DNA of 64,000 nt from Poriferisodalis sp965116715 (GTDB taxonomy: Bacteria > Actinomycetota > Acidimicrobiia > Acidimicrobiales > Poriferisodalaceae), in the NCBI GenBank assembly GCA_965116715.1, contig OZ220724.1, positions 310,001-374,000 of the forward strand, in the 5' to 3' direction. The position numbers and the translations under genes are program-made. The notes below the pieces were generated by a model that ran no database searches, was not told the DNA's origin, and worked only from the letters and a program-made list of their open reading frames with translations. Of the stretch, positions 52,001 to 60,561 are shown in pieces (within the stretch, counting starts at the first letter, position 1; every line of letters starts with the position of its first letter).

Positions 52001-52924
52001 TCAGTCGCAGTCGAGGCGGTAGGCGCCCTGGTGGGGCACCATGATGCCCGCGGTGGGTCCGCCGAAGTGGGTACCGATCACCAGGGTCTCGCCGTCGGCC
52101 CAGTCGCCGAACGCCTCGTGGCGGGTGCGGCGGGCTTCGTCGGGGTCGGTGTCGAACATCGAGCTGAGATCGGGGTCGGCGAGCTGCATCGGCGTGTGCG
52201 CCATGTCGCCGGTGATGATGGCCCGCTTGCCGCCGTCCTGGATCACGACGGACAGGTGGCCCGGCGTGTGGCCCGGCGTCAACTGGAACGAGACCTCCGA
52301 GCAGATGCTGTCGACTGCCTCGACCATGTTGGCGCGATCCGCAGCGGCGATGGGCGCAACGGAGTCCTCGAACACCGCATCGCCGAACAGGTCCTCGTGG
52401 TTGGCCCAGTAGTCGTACTCGGGGGCGCAGAACAGGTACTCCGCGTTGGGGAACGTGGGCACCCATTCGCCGTCGGCGCTCAGGCAGGTGTTCCAGCCCA
52501 CGTGGTCCACATGCAGGTGGGTGCACACCACATGGGTGATGGACTCGGGCGGGAAGCCCGCTGCGGTCATGTCGTCGAGGAATGGCCCTTGCTGGCGGTG
52601 CCACAGCGGGTTGGTGCGTTCCTTGTCGTTGCCGACACAGGTGTCCACCGCGATGCGGTGCTCGCCTGCGGCGATCACGCAGGTGTGGATGCGCTGCAGC
52701 AGGTAGCCGTCGTCGCTGACGAAATGCGGGCGCAGCCACGGCGCGGCCTCCGCACGCGCCAGCACCCCGCCCTTGCTGACCCCGTCATAGAGGAATCGCG
52801 GCGATGTGGGCGTGGCCGTCTCGGAGACAGAGGTGATGGTGACGTCGCCGATCTGCCAGCGCTGCGGCTCGGGCTGCTCGCTGCTGGCTGCGTCGGAGGT
52901 TTCGCTCTCAGCGGCGGCGTTCAC
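52001..52924 (-). CDS. MBL-fold metallohydrolase
   Basis: A 307-residue metallo-beta-lactamase-fold hydrolase. The zinc motif is CTHLHVDHVGWNT; later ligands are in LTPGHTPGHLSVV, ITGDMAHTP and the terminal GTHFGGPTAG. The reaction is unknown (lactonase or general hydrolase). The GTG at 52924 overlaps the preceding gene's stop (GTGA), so the two are coupled. Confidence 0.85.
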   Translation of the reverse strand: MNAAAESETSDAASSEQPEPQRWQIGDVTITSVSETATPTSPRFLYDGVSKGGVLARAEAAPWLRPHFVSDDGYLLQRIHTCVIAAGEHRIAVDTCVGNDKERTNPLWHRQQGPFLDDMTAAGFPPESITHVVCTHLHVDHVGWNTCLSADGEWVPTFPNAEYLFCAPEYDYWANHEDLFGDAVFEDSVAPIAAADRANMVEAVDSICSEVSFQLTPGHTPGHLSVVIQDGGKRAIITGDMAHTPMQLADPDLSSMFDTDPDEARRTRHEAFGDWADGETLVIGTHFGGPTAGIMVPHQGAYRLDCD

Positions 52925-53472
52925 GGCTGGCGCCCGACGTAGCCGAGATAGCGGTGCGACATCGGCGCGTCGTCGGGTACCTCGACTGCGTCGGTGATCA
53001 GCTTCCACTTGCGGGGGATGTCTCCCAGTGCCTGCACCCGGGCCAGGGTGGCTTCGCACAAGTCCTCGGGAAGGTCGATGGGGTTGCCGCTGGCCTGGGC
53101 GAGGTCCCATGCGTGGGTGAGCGGGTCCCACTGCACCATGCCCACGAAGTTCTCGAAGTTCATCGGGCCGAACCAGTACTTGTCCTCGGCGGCCAGGTCG
53201 GCACCGTCGATTGCGCTGAGCACGCCGTCACGGGTGGCTTGCCACTGTGCCGCCGGATCGCCGGCATCCTCGGCCATCTGCGGCATGCTCACCTCGCCCG
53301 TCCGGGCAATGCCGGCGAGCGCGTCGAGCACGCCGCACTGGTGACGCAGCAGCTCGGTGGCGTTCCAGTCGGCACAGGGTGTGTCGTTGCCCCAGGCGTC
53401 GGCGGGCACGCTGGCCACCACCGAGTCAAAGAGCGCGACGGAACGCTTGAATTGGTCAACGATCTCGCTCAT
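52921..53472 (-). CDS. TIGR03086/maleylpyruvate isomerase N-terminal-like protein
   Basis: A 183-residue actinobacterial protein of the DinB-like mycothiol-dependent family. It begins with VDQFKRSVALFDSVVASVPADAWGNDTPCADWNATELLRH; the His of LRHQ and the later DPLTHAWDLAQA fit the family's metal-binding triad (H...DxxxH). The true reaction is unknown. The ATG at 53472 has GGGAGG 9 bases upstream. Transcribed with the MBL gene. Confidence 0.8.
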   Translation of the reverse strand: MSEIVDQFKRSVALFDSVVASVPADAWGNDTPCADWNATELLRHQCGVLDALAGIARTGEVSMPQMAEDAGDPAAQWQATRDGVLSAIDGADLAAEDKYWFGPMNFENFVGMVQWDPLTHAWDLAQASGNPIDLPEDLCEATLARVQALGDIPRKWKLITDAVEVPDDAPMSHRYLGYVGRQP

Positions 53473-53608
53473 CGGCAAGAACCTCCCTTTGCGGTCGTCG
53501 GGATGGAGTGGCGACCCGCAGCGGATGCCGATGGTAGGCGGGCCAGCGCCGGCTAGCCCGTGTCAGCGTCGGTGTCGTGTCGGTGCGGGCCGGCGCCGGC
53601 TCGCTGGC

Positions 53609-54394
53609 TCAGTCGGCCTCGACGAGATTGACGCGCAGCCCGGCGAGCGCCACCTGGCTGTCGTTGATGTAGCAGTCACGCGTGCGGGCTGCAGCCAGCA
53701 CGGCGTCGCGGTTGACGGCCGTGACATCGATGCCGCCGAGGCCCTCGCCGCGCCCGTCCGCTTCCTGCACGAAGCGAAGCGTGGCGTTGTCGAGCTGGAT
53801 CGTGGGATGGCCTTCGCTGTCGGTGCCCAGGTCGATCTGCGCGATCTGGCTCCAGCGATCGGCCAGCCGCTGCGGATCGGGGCTCTGCAACTCGGCGGCG
53901 GCGATGCTGCCCACCCTGTCGGTGCAGACGTACGGTTCCCAGTAGGCGCCCGCAGGTGTCCAGGCGCCCCCGACCTCGTCGCCGGTTGGTCCGGTCATCT
54001 GGTCCATCTCGAAGAACGCACCGCCGGTGTCGGCCGGGTGCAACTGCATGCCCACGTGGCCCTCTTCGGGGAAGTTCATCTCGAACGCGACCCGGATGCC
54101 CATCTCGTCGACGTGGGCCCGGCGGGCCGCAACGTCGCTGACTTGGGTGATGACCATGTAGCCGGTGTCGCCGCCGCGTCGCTGCTGATACCGGCCGGCG
54201 GCAGTGTTGTCTTGGATCGGGGTGACGCACTCGAGGAACTGCGTGCCCACCGGCCAGAGCACGTTCTTGAGGCCGAAGATGCCGACACCCGGGTCGGTGA
54301 AGCACGGCTCGACGCCCAGCACGCACTGGATGTCCGCCGAGGTCTGGGCCAGGTCGGCCGTGGTCACAGCGATTTGACGAAGGCGAATCCACAT
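53609..54394 (-). CDS. VOC family (glyoxalase/dioxygenase fold) protein
   Basis: A 261-residue protein with two VOC modules: RLRQIAVTTADLAQTSADIQ at the start, LKNVLWPVGTQFLECVTP, and a C-terminal half with AAELQSPDPQRLADRWSQIAQI. VOC proteins use a metal for isomerase, lyase or dioxygenase chemistry; the substrate is unknown. The ATG at 54394 is chosen because a TAGGGT box lies 7 bases upstream (leaderless); a GTG three codons earlier is possible. Confidence 0.78.
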   Translation of the reverse strand: MWIRLRQIAVTTADLAQTSADIQCVLGVEPCFTDPGVGIFGLKNVLWPVGTQFLECVTPIQDNTAAGRYQQRRGGDTGYMVITQVSDVAARRAHVDEMGIRVAFEMNFPEEGHVGMQLHPADTGGAFFEMDQMTGPTGDEVGGAWTPAGAYWEPYVCTDRVGSIAAAELQSPDPQRLADRWSQIAQIDLGTDSEGHPTIQLDNATLRFVQEADGRGEGLGGIDVTAVNRDAVLAAARTRDCYINDSQVALAGLRVNLVEAD

Positions 54395-54401
54395 GCGCGC
54401 C

Positions 54402-54407
54402 ACCCTA
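54402..54407 (-). promoter_or_regulatory. -10 element of leaderless VOC gene
   Basis: TAGGGT on the minus strand, 7 bases before the ATG at 54394. Confidence 0.5.
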
Positions 54408-54477
54408 CGACGCCGCCCAGTACCCCGCTGTGGAGCAGGCTCCCGGTGGAGGCGTGGCGTCCGGCAACGGTGGTCGG

Positions 54478-56007
54478 TCAGGCGGCTGCTGACGTTTGGT
54501 CGTCTGCTGTGCTTGCTGGTCCAGGCGATCCGGCTGGGCTGCCGCTGGGAGGTGCGGCTCGGGCTCGGCTCGACGCTGAGGTCGGGTCTTGTACGGGTGG
54601 GCCGGTGTTGGTCCCGGTGGGGGCTGGCCGATGGGGTTGGCCGTTAGGCGGTGCTCGGCGGGGTCGTCCGTCAAGTGGCGTTTCGATGGGCCAGTGGCGT
54701 TGGTGGTGGTCGATATGACAGGGCTCGCAGAGGTTGGCGAGGTTCGGGATATCGGTGTCTCCGCCGTCCTCGTAGTGCTCGACGTGGTGGGCGTGGCAGT
54801 GTTCGGTGTGGGTGGCGCAGGCAATGCAGCCGCCGTCGCGGATGGCCAGGACGATTCGCTGTGCTTCTGTTGCGCTGCGGACCCGGCCTAGGGCGAGTTG
54901 GCTCCAATCGCTGTTGAAGACGGCGGGCAGGATCTTGGCATCGGCAGCCATCTCGGCAAGCTGGCTGGCCGAGATGGGGGTGCCGTCGTCGAGGCGGGGA
55001 TTGGTGAGTTGGCCGGTGACGATGTCGTAGTCGGCAGCGATCACCAGATTGGCCACGGGGCGTTGGCGGCCCAAGATCAACTCGCACAAGGCGTCAGCGT
55101 TGCGCTGGGGAAAGCTGTCCTCGGCTGAGTCGTCGCGTCGGCGCACGGCCCGCTCGGCAGCGGCCAGAAGCACGCTGAGTTGGCGACCCACGAGGAAGTC
55201 AAGATCGGCGTGCAGGTGCCACATGCCGTCATCGCCCCGGCGCAGCGAGCAGCGCCGCTGATGCCGCTGCACAGCGAGTTCCGCGTCAGCAGGCTCGACA
55301 GGGCCGCCAGCGGCTGCGGCGTCTGCCTCGGCGAGGAGGTCTGCGTAGACCTGCTGGCTCTCGTAGGCCAACGCGTGACGGGCGACGACATCGGACGGAT
55401 GGGCCCGGCACAGCCCTAGGAAATCTGCTTCGTCGCGGCGATGAACCTTGGGAGCCTCCCGAGCGATCACCTTGGCATGGGACAGCTGGATCTCACCGGC
55501 CGCCAGCGCATCGAGCGTGTCGCCCAAGGAGTGCTCGGCGAGCGACTCGGCGAGACGGGCTTCGCTGCGCGCCTGGGCCGAGTTCATGCGCGTGTGCTCG
55601 CGCAGCTGCCACGCAGCTGACTGCGCCCCGTCCCGGGACACCAGTTCGCCCACCGCAGACAGATACTCGGCCTCAATGCGAGACCGCTCGGCCGCCAGTT
55701 CGACCACCCGACCCAACAGATCGTCGTGCACCAACGACTCCAGCCCGAGCCCCGCGACACATTCCGCATCAATGAACGGACCCCGCTCCGCGCCCCGATC
55801 GGCCGCCCGAGCCCTGGCCGCCTCACGATTCAGCTCGGCCCAATCGACGGTCCCGTCGGCCGCAGACTGATTCAGTACGGCCCGGTGCATGGCCTCGTAG
55901 GTCGATGTCGGAGCAACCGCCCACGCGCTATCGGAGTCGATCGGGACCCTGTCCATGGCGGCCGACTGGCTGTCTGACGGGTCCTCGAAGCGCCGCTCGG
56001 TGAACAT
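54478..56007 (-). CDS. DUF222 and HNH endonuclease domain protein (13E12 family)
   Basis: A 509-residue protein of the actinobacterial 13E12/REP family. The DUF222 part spans about 90-350 (LREHTRMNSAQARSEARLA, LAAGEIQLSHAKVIA). The HNH nuclease lies at about 400-450 (CIACATHTEHCHAHHVEHYEDGGDTDIPNLANLCEPCHIDHH), including the H-H-N/H core and two zinc-type cysteine pairs. The tail is Pro/Ala/Thr-rich and disordered. The ATG at 56007 is set by a strong promoter six bases upstream. Mycobacterial relatives are SOS-induced, and this promoter holds an SOS-box-like sequence. Confidence 0.88.
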   Translation of the reverse strand: MFTERRFEDPSDSQSAAMDRVPIDSDSAWAVAPTSTYEAMHRAVLNQSAADGTVDWAELNREAARARAADRGAERGPFIDAECVAGLGLESLVHDDLLGRVVELAAERSRIEAEYLSAVGELVSRDGAQSAAWQLREHTRMNSAQARSEARLAESLAEHSLGDTLDALAAGEIQLSHAKVIAREAPKVHRRDEADFLGLCRAHPSDVVARHALAYESQQVYADLLAEADAAAAGGPVEPADAELAVQRHQRRCSLRRGDDGMWHLHADLDFLVGRQLSVLLAAAERAVRRRDDSAEDSFPQRNADALCELILGRQRPVANLVIAADYDIVTGQLTNPRLDDGTPISASQLAEMAADAKILPAVFNSDWSQLALGRVRSATEAQRIVLAIRDGGCIACATHTEHCHAHHVEHYEDGGDTDIPNLANLCEPCHIDHHQRHWPIETPLDGRPRRAPPNGQPHRPAPTGTNTGPPVQDPTSASSRARAAPPSGSPAGSPGPASTADDQTSAAA

Positions 56008-56013
56008 GAAACA

Positions 56014-56041
56014 AGTATACAGACGTACGTTCGCAAAACAA
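56014..56041 (-). promoter_or_regulatory. Leaderless promoter with SOS-box-like spacer for the DUF222-HNH gene
   Basis: On the minus strand: TTGTTT (-35), a 16-base spacer, TATACT (-10), then 6 bases and the ATG at 56007. The spacer contains CGAACGTACGTCTG, matching 12 of 14 positions of the mycobacterial LexA box CGAAC-N4-GTTCG. Binding there would block the promoter. LexA control is an inference. Confidence 0.55.
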
Positions 56042-56173
56042 ACATTCGCGCGCATCAATTTTGGCCGAATATGAACTCGGCAAGCGGGTCGAATCGCAAT
56101 GGCGGAGCATCTGACCTACAAGATCCGGGAGGAATACCCCCACATACTGGGGGAGGAATGCGCCTGCGGACGT

Positions 56174-56431
56174 TTAGGTGTCCGAGGTGCCGCGAGGGCG
56201 TCTCGCCTCGGAGCGGACGGCCCGAGACGGGTCCGCCTGGTCGGCCTCGATCTGCGCCAACAGCTCGGGGTTCCTCAATAGCGCAGCCTCGTGCGCCGAC
56301 ATCACGACCGCAGGCGTGAAAATCAGTGTGCCGTCGGGTTCTTCGTCAACTAGGTAGAGGTTGTGATCAGGGTTTCCGAGCCTGCCGAGCGCTGCGCGAC
56401 GTCGGCCGTCGAGCTCGATGAGATGAGACAT
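56174..56431 (-). CDS. AbrB/MazE-like antitoxin candidate
   Basis: An 85-residue protein starting MSHLIELDGRRRAALGRLG, then HNLYLVDEEPDGTLIFTPAVVMSAHEAALLRNPEL. This resembles the swapped-hairpin AbrB/MazE antitoxin domain followed by the partner-binding tail. GGAGG lies 8 bases before the ATG. Divergently transcribed 134 bp from a RelE-like gene that could be its toxin. No homologue check was possible. Confidence 0.55.
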   Translation of the reverse strand: MSHLIELDGRRRAALGRLGNPDHNLYLVDEEPDGTLIFTPAVVMSAHEAALLRNPELLAQIEADQADPSRAVRSEARRPRGTSDT

Positions 56432-56565
56432 GGCTGTGTCCTCCGGAGTGATCGCTTGGCTCAGGCAGGCGACACCAGATTTTCGGATTCGCGCCGCAGA
56501 CTGCAGTGTATCTACTGGGGCAGAGTTACATTGGTGCCAAAACCTCTTCGTATACATCAGGGCTA

Positions 56566-56835
56566 ATGGGCTCACTGCTGTTCAGCCCCGAAGCAGACCT
56601 GCAGCTCGTTGCCTTGCGCGCCGATGCCGGCCTGAGCGAACTGTACGAACGGGTGAACGATGTATTGGACGACGTCGAGGACAACCGGCATGGTCGCCGC
56701 GTCCGTCAACGGCGCTACCACCGACCCGCTATGTGGGGAGTTCCCGTGCACGGCTCCGGCGAGGAGTGGTTGATCCTCTGGAGCGAGCAAGACCACGGCC
56801 CGCTCGTCCACTACATCGGGCCCGACCTCGCATAG
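56566..56835 (+). CDS. RelE/ParE-like toxin candidate
   Basis: An 89-residue basic/aromatic protein with a RelE-like layout: LLFSPEADLQLVALRAD (start), then VNDVLDDVEDN, a basic middle (RRVRQRRYHRP) and a C-terminal beta pair VPVHGSGEEWLILWSEQDHGPLVHYIGP. The ATG at 56566 is preceded by GGGCTA only; the frame is open 20 more codons upstream. Toxin activity is inferred from fold-like pattern and context. Confidence 0.5.
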   Translation: MGSLLFSPEADLQLVALRADAGLSELYERVNDVLDDVEDNRHGRRVRQRRYHRPAMWGVPVHGSGEEWLILWSEQDHGPLVHYIGPDLA

Positions 56836-56886
56836 CCAGGGTGTTCGCGGTCGGCCGTGGCCGGACAGCGCGTCACTGCACCCCAC

Positions 56887-57013
56887 TAGCCTCGCCGCCA
56901 TGAACGACGAACAGATTTGAATGCGTCGCTTTGACGCGTACTTGCACTGTCGGGAGCCTGTGGCAGAAGGGTCCGGCAACACCGTCAGCGACGCCACATC
57001 CCCCTCGGCATGC
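56887..57013 (+). other. Promoter-like box and truncated reading frame, possible gene remnant
   Basis: TAGCCT at 56887-56892 sits 7 bases before an ATG at 56900, the leaderless layout seen elsewhere here. That frame ends after six codons; a 30-codon frame opens at 56921 (MRRFDAYLHCREPVAEGS) in another phase. It looks like the start of a gene interrupted before the tandem repeat. Confidence 0.3.
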
Positions 57014-57017
57014 TGAC

Positions 57018-57107
57018 ATCCAGCGAGCTCGGCCGCCATCACGAAGAGACAGCATGAATCCAGCGAGCTCGGCCACCGTCACGAAGAGACAGCATGAATC
57101 CAGCGAG
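57018..57107. repeat. 40-base tandem repeat, about 2.25 copies
   Basis: Units ATCCAGCGAGCTCGGCCACC followed by GTCACGAAGAGACAGCATGA, with two substitutions between full copies and a 10-base third copy. Ends 20 bases before the McrB-like ATG. Confidence 0.88.
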
Positions 57108-57126
57108 TCCGGATACCCGAAGTTAG

Positions 57127-59139
57127 ATGCGTCCAAGCGTTCCTGGGAACCCGCCCGAAGAGCTCGCTGACGAATGCGGCCCGCTGTACGCCACCAGCAA
57201 ATGGGGACCGCATTTCTGCGCCTGTGGCGCTGTCAACAAGTGCAGAATCGAAAAGGGCGCTGCCACCTACAAAGTGTGCGGCAAGACCAACACCGTGGTG
57301 TGGGTTGGTGCGCCAATCGACCGGGCGAGCGGCAACAAGGTGGTGAAGCGAATCAATCAACCGACCCACCGGGTTGGCGACGAGTACCGGCGCGAACGCG
57401 GCACGGACTCGGTATCGCTTGAGGAGTTGGTTCAGCGATACCGAGAGCACGGCTACCCGACGGATGATGATCGTGAACATAAGGCGGCGCGCATCGGGCT
57501 GGCAGAGATTCTCTCAGACCTGCATTTGCTGCCACACAGCGATCGAGAACAAGTAAAGAGAGTCTGGGGAAGGACGCGCTACGACTACGGAGGCGCCGGA
57601 CAGGTGCCGGGGCTGCATCGCACGGTCAACGACTGCTCACCTGCTGAGTGGGAGACGATCCGTTCGTTGATCTACGACCTCTGTTACGGCGACGGTGACC
57701 TGGAATCGCGGTTCGATGCTTGCGTCTCCGGCATTTCAGGTCTCGGCGAGCTCGTCGCGACGAGGCTCTTGGCCTTGTCGCAGCCGCAACGCTTCATTCC
57801 CAACTTCATCCTGCGGCAGAGTCCAGTGGCGGCGAAGCCATCGTGGCCCGGCAAGCTCGAGATGATCGAGTTGTTGACGCGCATTGGCGTTCTCGATGAG
57901 GAGCACGCCATCGCCGCGACCGCGCTCCTCGACGAGCCTGAGTCGTATCCGCAGAGCGGAGCATTGGTCGTCAGGGCCAACGACCTTCTGGTCGACGTTC
58001 TCAGACCGTACTTCCCGGACCGTGAGTACCCCATCGACGCGTGGGGAATGGCGCGATTCTTGTACTGGCTGGTGGAGCGATACGGCGATGGAGACGACGA
58101 TTTGGACGATGACGAAGGGCCCGGCGAGTCAGGCGACGACGCCGAGCGTCTCGCGGACGCTCTGGCGGTCGCCGCAGAGGACCTGCTGTGCGAGGTGGAT
58201 TTTCTCAACGACATAGTGCAGTTGTTGGAGGACAAGAAGCAGGTGATCCTGTATGGGCCACCGGGAACCGGCAAGACATATCTCGCCCGCCGTTTGGCGT
58301 GGACGCTCACGGGTATCCAGAACGACGCGGAATACGAGGACGATGGGCCGTATTCGCTAGTCCAGTTCCACCCGGCGTACTCGTACGAGGACTTCTTCGA
58401 GGGGTTCCGGCCGTCTGTCGACGACGACGGGAACATGACGTACCGGCTGACGCCGGGACCGTTGGTGAAGCTGGCAGAACTCGCCGAAGCCAATCCGGGC
58501 CAGCGACACGTCATGGTCATCGACGAGATCAACCGGACGAACCTTCCGCGAGTCTTGGGGGAATTGCTCTTCCTGCTGGAGTACCGCGATGAGTGGACTC
58601 AGACGCAGTATCGACCAGTCGATGGCTTCACACTGCCGTCCAACTTGTGGTTCATCGGCACGATGAACACAGCCGACCGGTCGATTGCGCTCATCGATGC
58701 GGCGATGCGACGGCGGTTTCATTTCGTGCCGTTCTTCCCCGATCGCGAGCCGACGGCGGGATTGTTGCGGCGCTGGTGTGAACAGAACGAACCCGACCAG
58801 ATGTGGGTGGCTGACCTGCTCGATGGTGTCAATGAGCGTCTCCGCAGCGATCTTGGAGGCGACCACATGCTCATCGGGCCGAGCCACTTCATGAAGGAGG
58901 ACTTGGACAAGGAAGGCGTGCGGCGAGTCTGGGAGTACAACATTGAGCCGTTGATCGAGGATCAGTTCTTCGGTCGCCGGGAGGTGATCGACAGCTACCG
59001 GTTCGGTGAGGCCTGGAAGCGTCACGGTCCCGGAGCGACTGAGCCGGGCTCGGAGTCGGAAGCACCAGGCGGCCCCGGCGAGGACGCTGAGACCGGACCA
59101 ATCCACGATGAGGGCGACGAGAGCGGCGGCGACGAGTAG
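57127..59139 (+). CDS. mcrB: McrB-like AAA+ GTPase of a type IV restriction system
   Basis: A 670-residue motor subunit. Walker A is GPPGTGKT at 377-384, Walker B is VMVIDEINRTNLPRV and the McrB signature is MNTADRSIALIDAAMRRRF. McrB uses GTP and assembles with McrC to cut modified DNA. The N-terminal 350 residues, normally the target-recognition part, are not a standard McrB-N. They start with five cysteines (C17, C31, C33, C39, C51; FCACGAVNKC), suggesting a zinc-bound module, then an HhH-like helical segment (SGISGLGELVATRLLALSQPQ). An acidic linker (DGDDDLDDDEGPGESGDD) leads to the motor. The ribosome site is weak. McrC follows with no gap. Confidence 0.88.
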   Translation: MRPSVPGNPPEELADECGPLYATSKWGPHFCACGAVNKCRIEKGAATYKVCGKTNTVVWVGAPIDRASGNKVVKRINQPTHRVGDEYRRERGTDSVSLEELVQRYREHGYPTDDDREHKAARIGLAEILSDLHLLPHSDREQVKRVWGRTRYDYGGAGQVPGLHRTVNDCSPAEWETIRSLIYDLCYGDGDLESRFDACVSGISGLGELVATRLLALSQPQRFIPNFILRQSPVAAKPSWPGKLEMIELLTRIGVLDEEHAIAATALLDEPESYPQSGALVVRANDLLVDVLRPYFPDREYPIDAWGMARFLYWLVERYGDGDDDLDDDEGPGESGDDAERLADALAVAAEDLLCEVDFLNDIVQLLEDKKQVILYGPPGTGKTYLARRLAWTLTGIQNDAEYEDDGPYSLVQFHPAYSYEDFFEGFRPSVDDDGNMTYRLTPGPLVKLAELAEANPGQRHVMVIDEINRTNLPRVLGELLFLLEYRDEWTQTQYRPVDGFTLPSNLWFIGTMNTADRSIALIDAAMRRRFHFVPFFPDREPTAGLLRRWCEQNEPDQMWVADLLDGVNERLRSDLGGDHMLIGPSHFMKEDLDKEGVRRVWEYNIEPLIEDQFFGRREVIDSYRFGEAWKRHGPGATEPGSESEAPGGPGEDAETGPIHDEGDESGGDE

Positions 59140-60561
59140 ATGTCACCCGTCGATACAGCCGTGCGGTCGAGTACGTCGGAGACCGGTCGCGTGTCAGGCG
59201 AAAATCAGCGGATCGTGCTTCAGGAGTGGAGCACCGAGCGCTTGCGGCTGGATGGCGACGTGGCGCGCCAGCTTGGGGAGATGCCTTGGGTGGCGGTGGC
59301 GACGGACCCAGAGCATGGCTGGTGGAAGGTGTCGACTCGGCAGTGGGTCGGGGCGTTCACGCTGGGCGACCTGCGCATCATCGTGCGGCCCAAGATCAAG
59401 CCCGAGAATCTGTTCTTCCTGCTGGAGGTGGGGTTGCCGTCCGAGGCGTGGCAAGAGGAGGCTTTCGACTATGCGGAGAATCTCGAACTCTTGCCAGCGC
59501 TGGTGTCGTTCTTCGCGCGGACGGCGGAAACCACGCTGGCGCGTGGGCTGTTCCATCACTACCGGCACGAAGAGGGCGACCTGCTCGCGCTGCGAGGCCG
59601 CATCGACTTTGTGCGGCAGTTCCGCCGGGGCGGGGTGTTGGTGCCGATGGCGTGCTCGTGGGACGACTTCACCGCCGACGTGGACGAGAACCGCTGCCTG
59701 GCAACGACTATCCGGCTGGCACTGCGGGTACCTGACGTGCCGTACGACGATCGACGGCGGTTGAAGCGGCTGCTGGCGGCGCTGGACGGTGTGGCCGAAC
59801 CCACAGCTTCGACGGCACTTGAGCGCGTCGAACGCATTCAGTACACCCGGCTCAACGAGCATTACCGGCCAGCACTTCGGCTGGCGCGGCTGATCCTGGC
59901 CAACTGCACCCTGCAGGACCAGCATGGCGACACGGCAGCGTCGGCATTCATGCTGGACATGAACAAGTTGTTCGAGGACTTCGTGACAAGCCGGCTCCGA
60001 CGCGAGCTGCGAGGTCGGCTAGAGGTCGCCGCTCAACGGCGGCTTCACCTCGACGACGAACAACGCGTCGAGATCAGACCAGACCTCACGCTTCGTCGCG
60101 ACCGCGGGAACGTCGGCGTTGCGGATCTGAAATACAAGCTTGCAGAAGCCGATACGAGCACCGCGAGCACGGCCGGGCCGCTCGCAGGGCACAGTGACTA
60201 CTACCAACTGCTGGCCTACATCGCGGCACTCAACCTGAGCGAAGGCACCCTCATCTACTGCGCCGATGTACATCTCGACGATGAGCCTGGGCATCCCGAA
60301 CGCTCTGCATCGGGGGAAAACGTCGTCGGCAGTGAGGCCGAACTCCCCGTGCGACAAGGCTTGGCTTCAACGTTGGATGTTTCCACGGTCACAGTGCGGC
60401 ACCTTGGCACCAAGCTGCACACCGCTGCCATCGGCCTGTCGGGCAGTCCCGGCGACATCGATTCCCAGATCAGCGCCCTTGCCGACCACCTGGTGACATC
60501 GGCCCGGAGTCAGACTGCCGAAGGTGCGCCAGGCGAAGCTGTCGCGATGCCGGCAGCTTGA
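59140..60561 (+). CDS. mcrC: McrC-like nuclease subunit
   Basis: A 473-residue partner of McrB. The N-terminal half has WWKVSTRQWVGAFTLGDLRIIVRPKI; the middle has LARGLFHHYRHEEGDLLALRGRIDF and MLDMNKLFEDFV. The PD-(D/E)xK nuclease core is EIRPDLTLRR followed by VGVADLKYKL and HSDYYQLLAYIAAL. The ATG directly follows the McrB stop. The last 52 bases overlap the VapC-like gene on the other strand. Confidence 0.88.
   Translation: MSPVDTAVRSSTSETGRVSGENQRIVLQEWSTERLRLDGDVARQLGEMPWVAVATDPEHGWWKVSTRQWVGAFTLGDLRIIVRPKIKPENLFFLLEVGLPSEAWQEEAFDYAENLELLPALVSFFARTAETTLARGLFHHYRHEEGDLLALRGRIDFVRQFRRGGVLVPMACSWDDFTADVDENRCLATTIRLALRVPDVPYDDRRRLKRLLAALDGVAEPTASTALERVERIQYTRLNEHYRPALRLARLILANCTLQDQHGDTAASAFMLDMNKLFEDFVTSRLRRELRGRLEVAAQRRLHLDDEQRVEIRPDLTLRRDRGNVGVADLKYKLAEADTSTASTAGPLAGHSDYYQLLAYIAALNLSEGTLIYCADVHLDDEPGHPERSASGENVVGSEAELPVRQGLASTLDVSTVTVRHLGTKLHTAAIGLSGSPGDIDSQISALADHLVTSARSQTAEGAPGEAVAMPAA

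Noticed and set aside
56099..56281. A 60-codon frame starting MAEHLTYKIREEYPHIL
   Set aside because: No ribosome site, no family, and most of it lies antisense to the antitoxin-like gene. The GGGAGGAAT direct repeat and short CCCCCA/TGGGGG hairpin inside it suggest non-coding DNA.
57018..57107. Repeat near mcrB as a CRISPR array
   Set aside because: Units are head-to-tail with no unique spacers, and no cas gene is present. The same applies to the repeats at 34413 and 42975.
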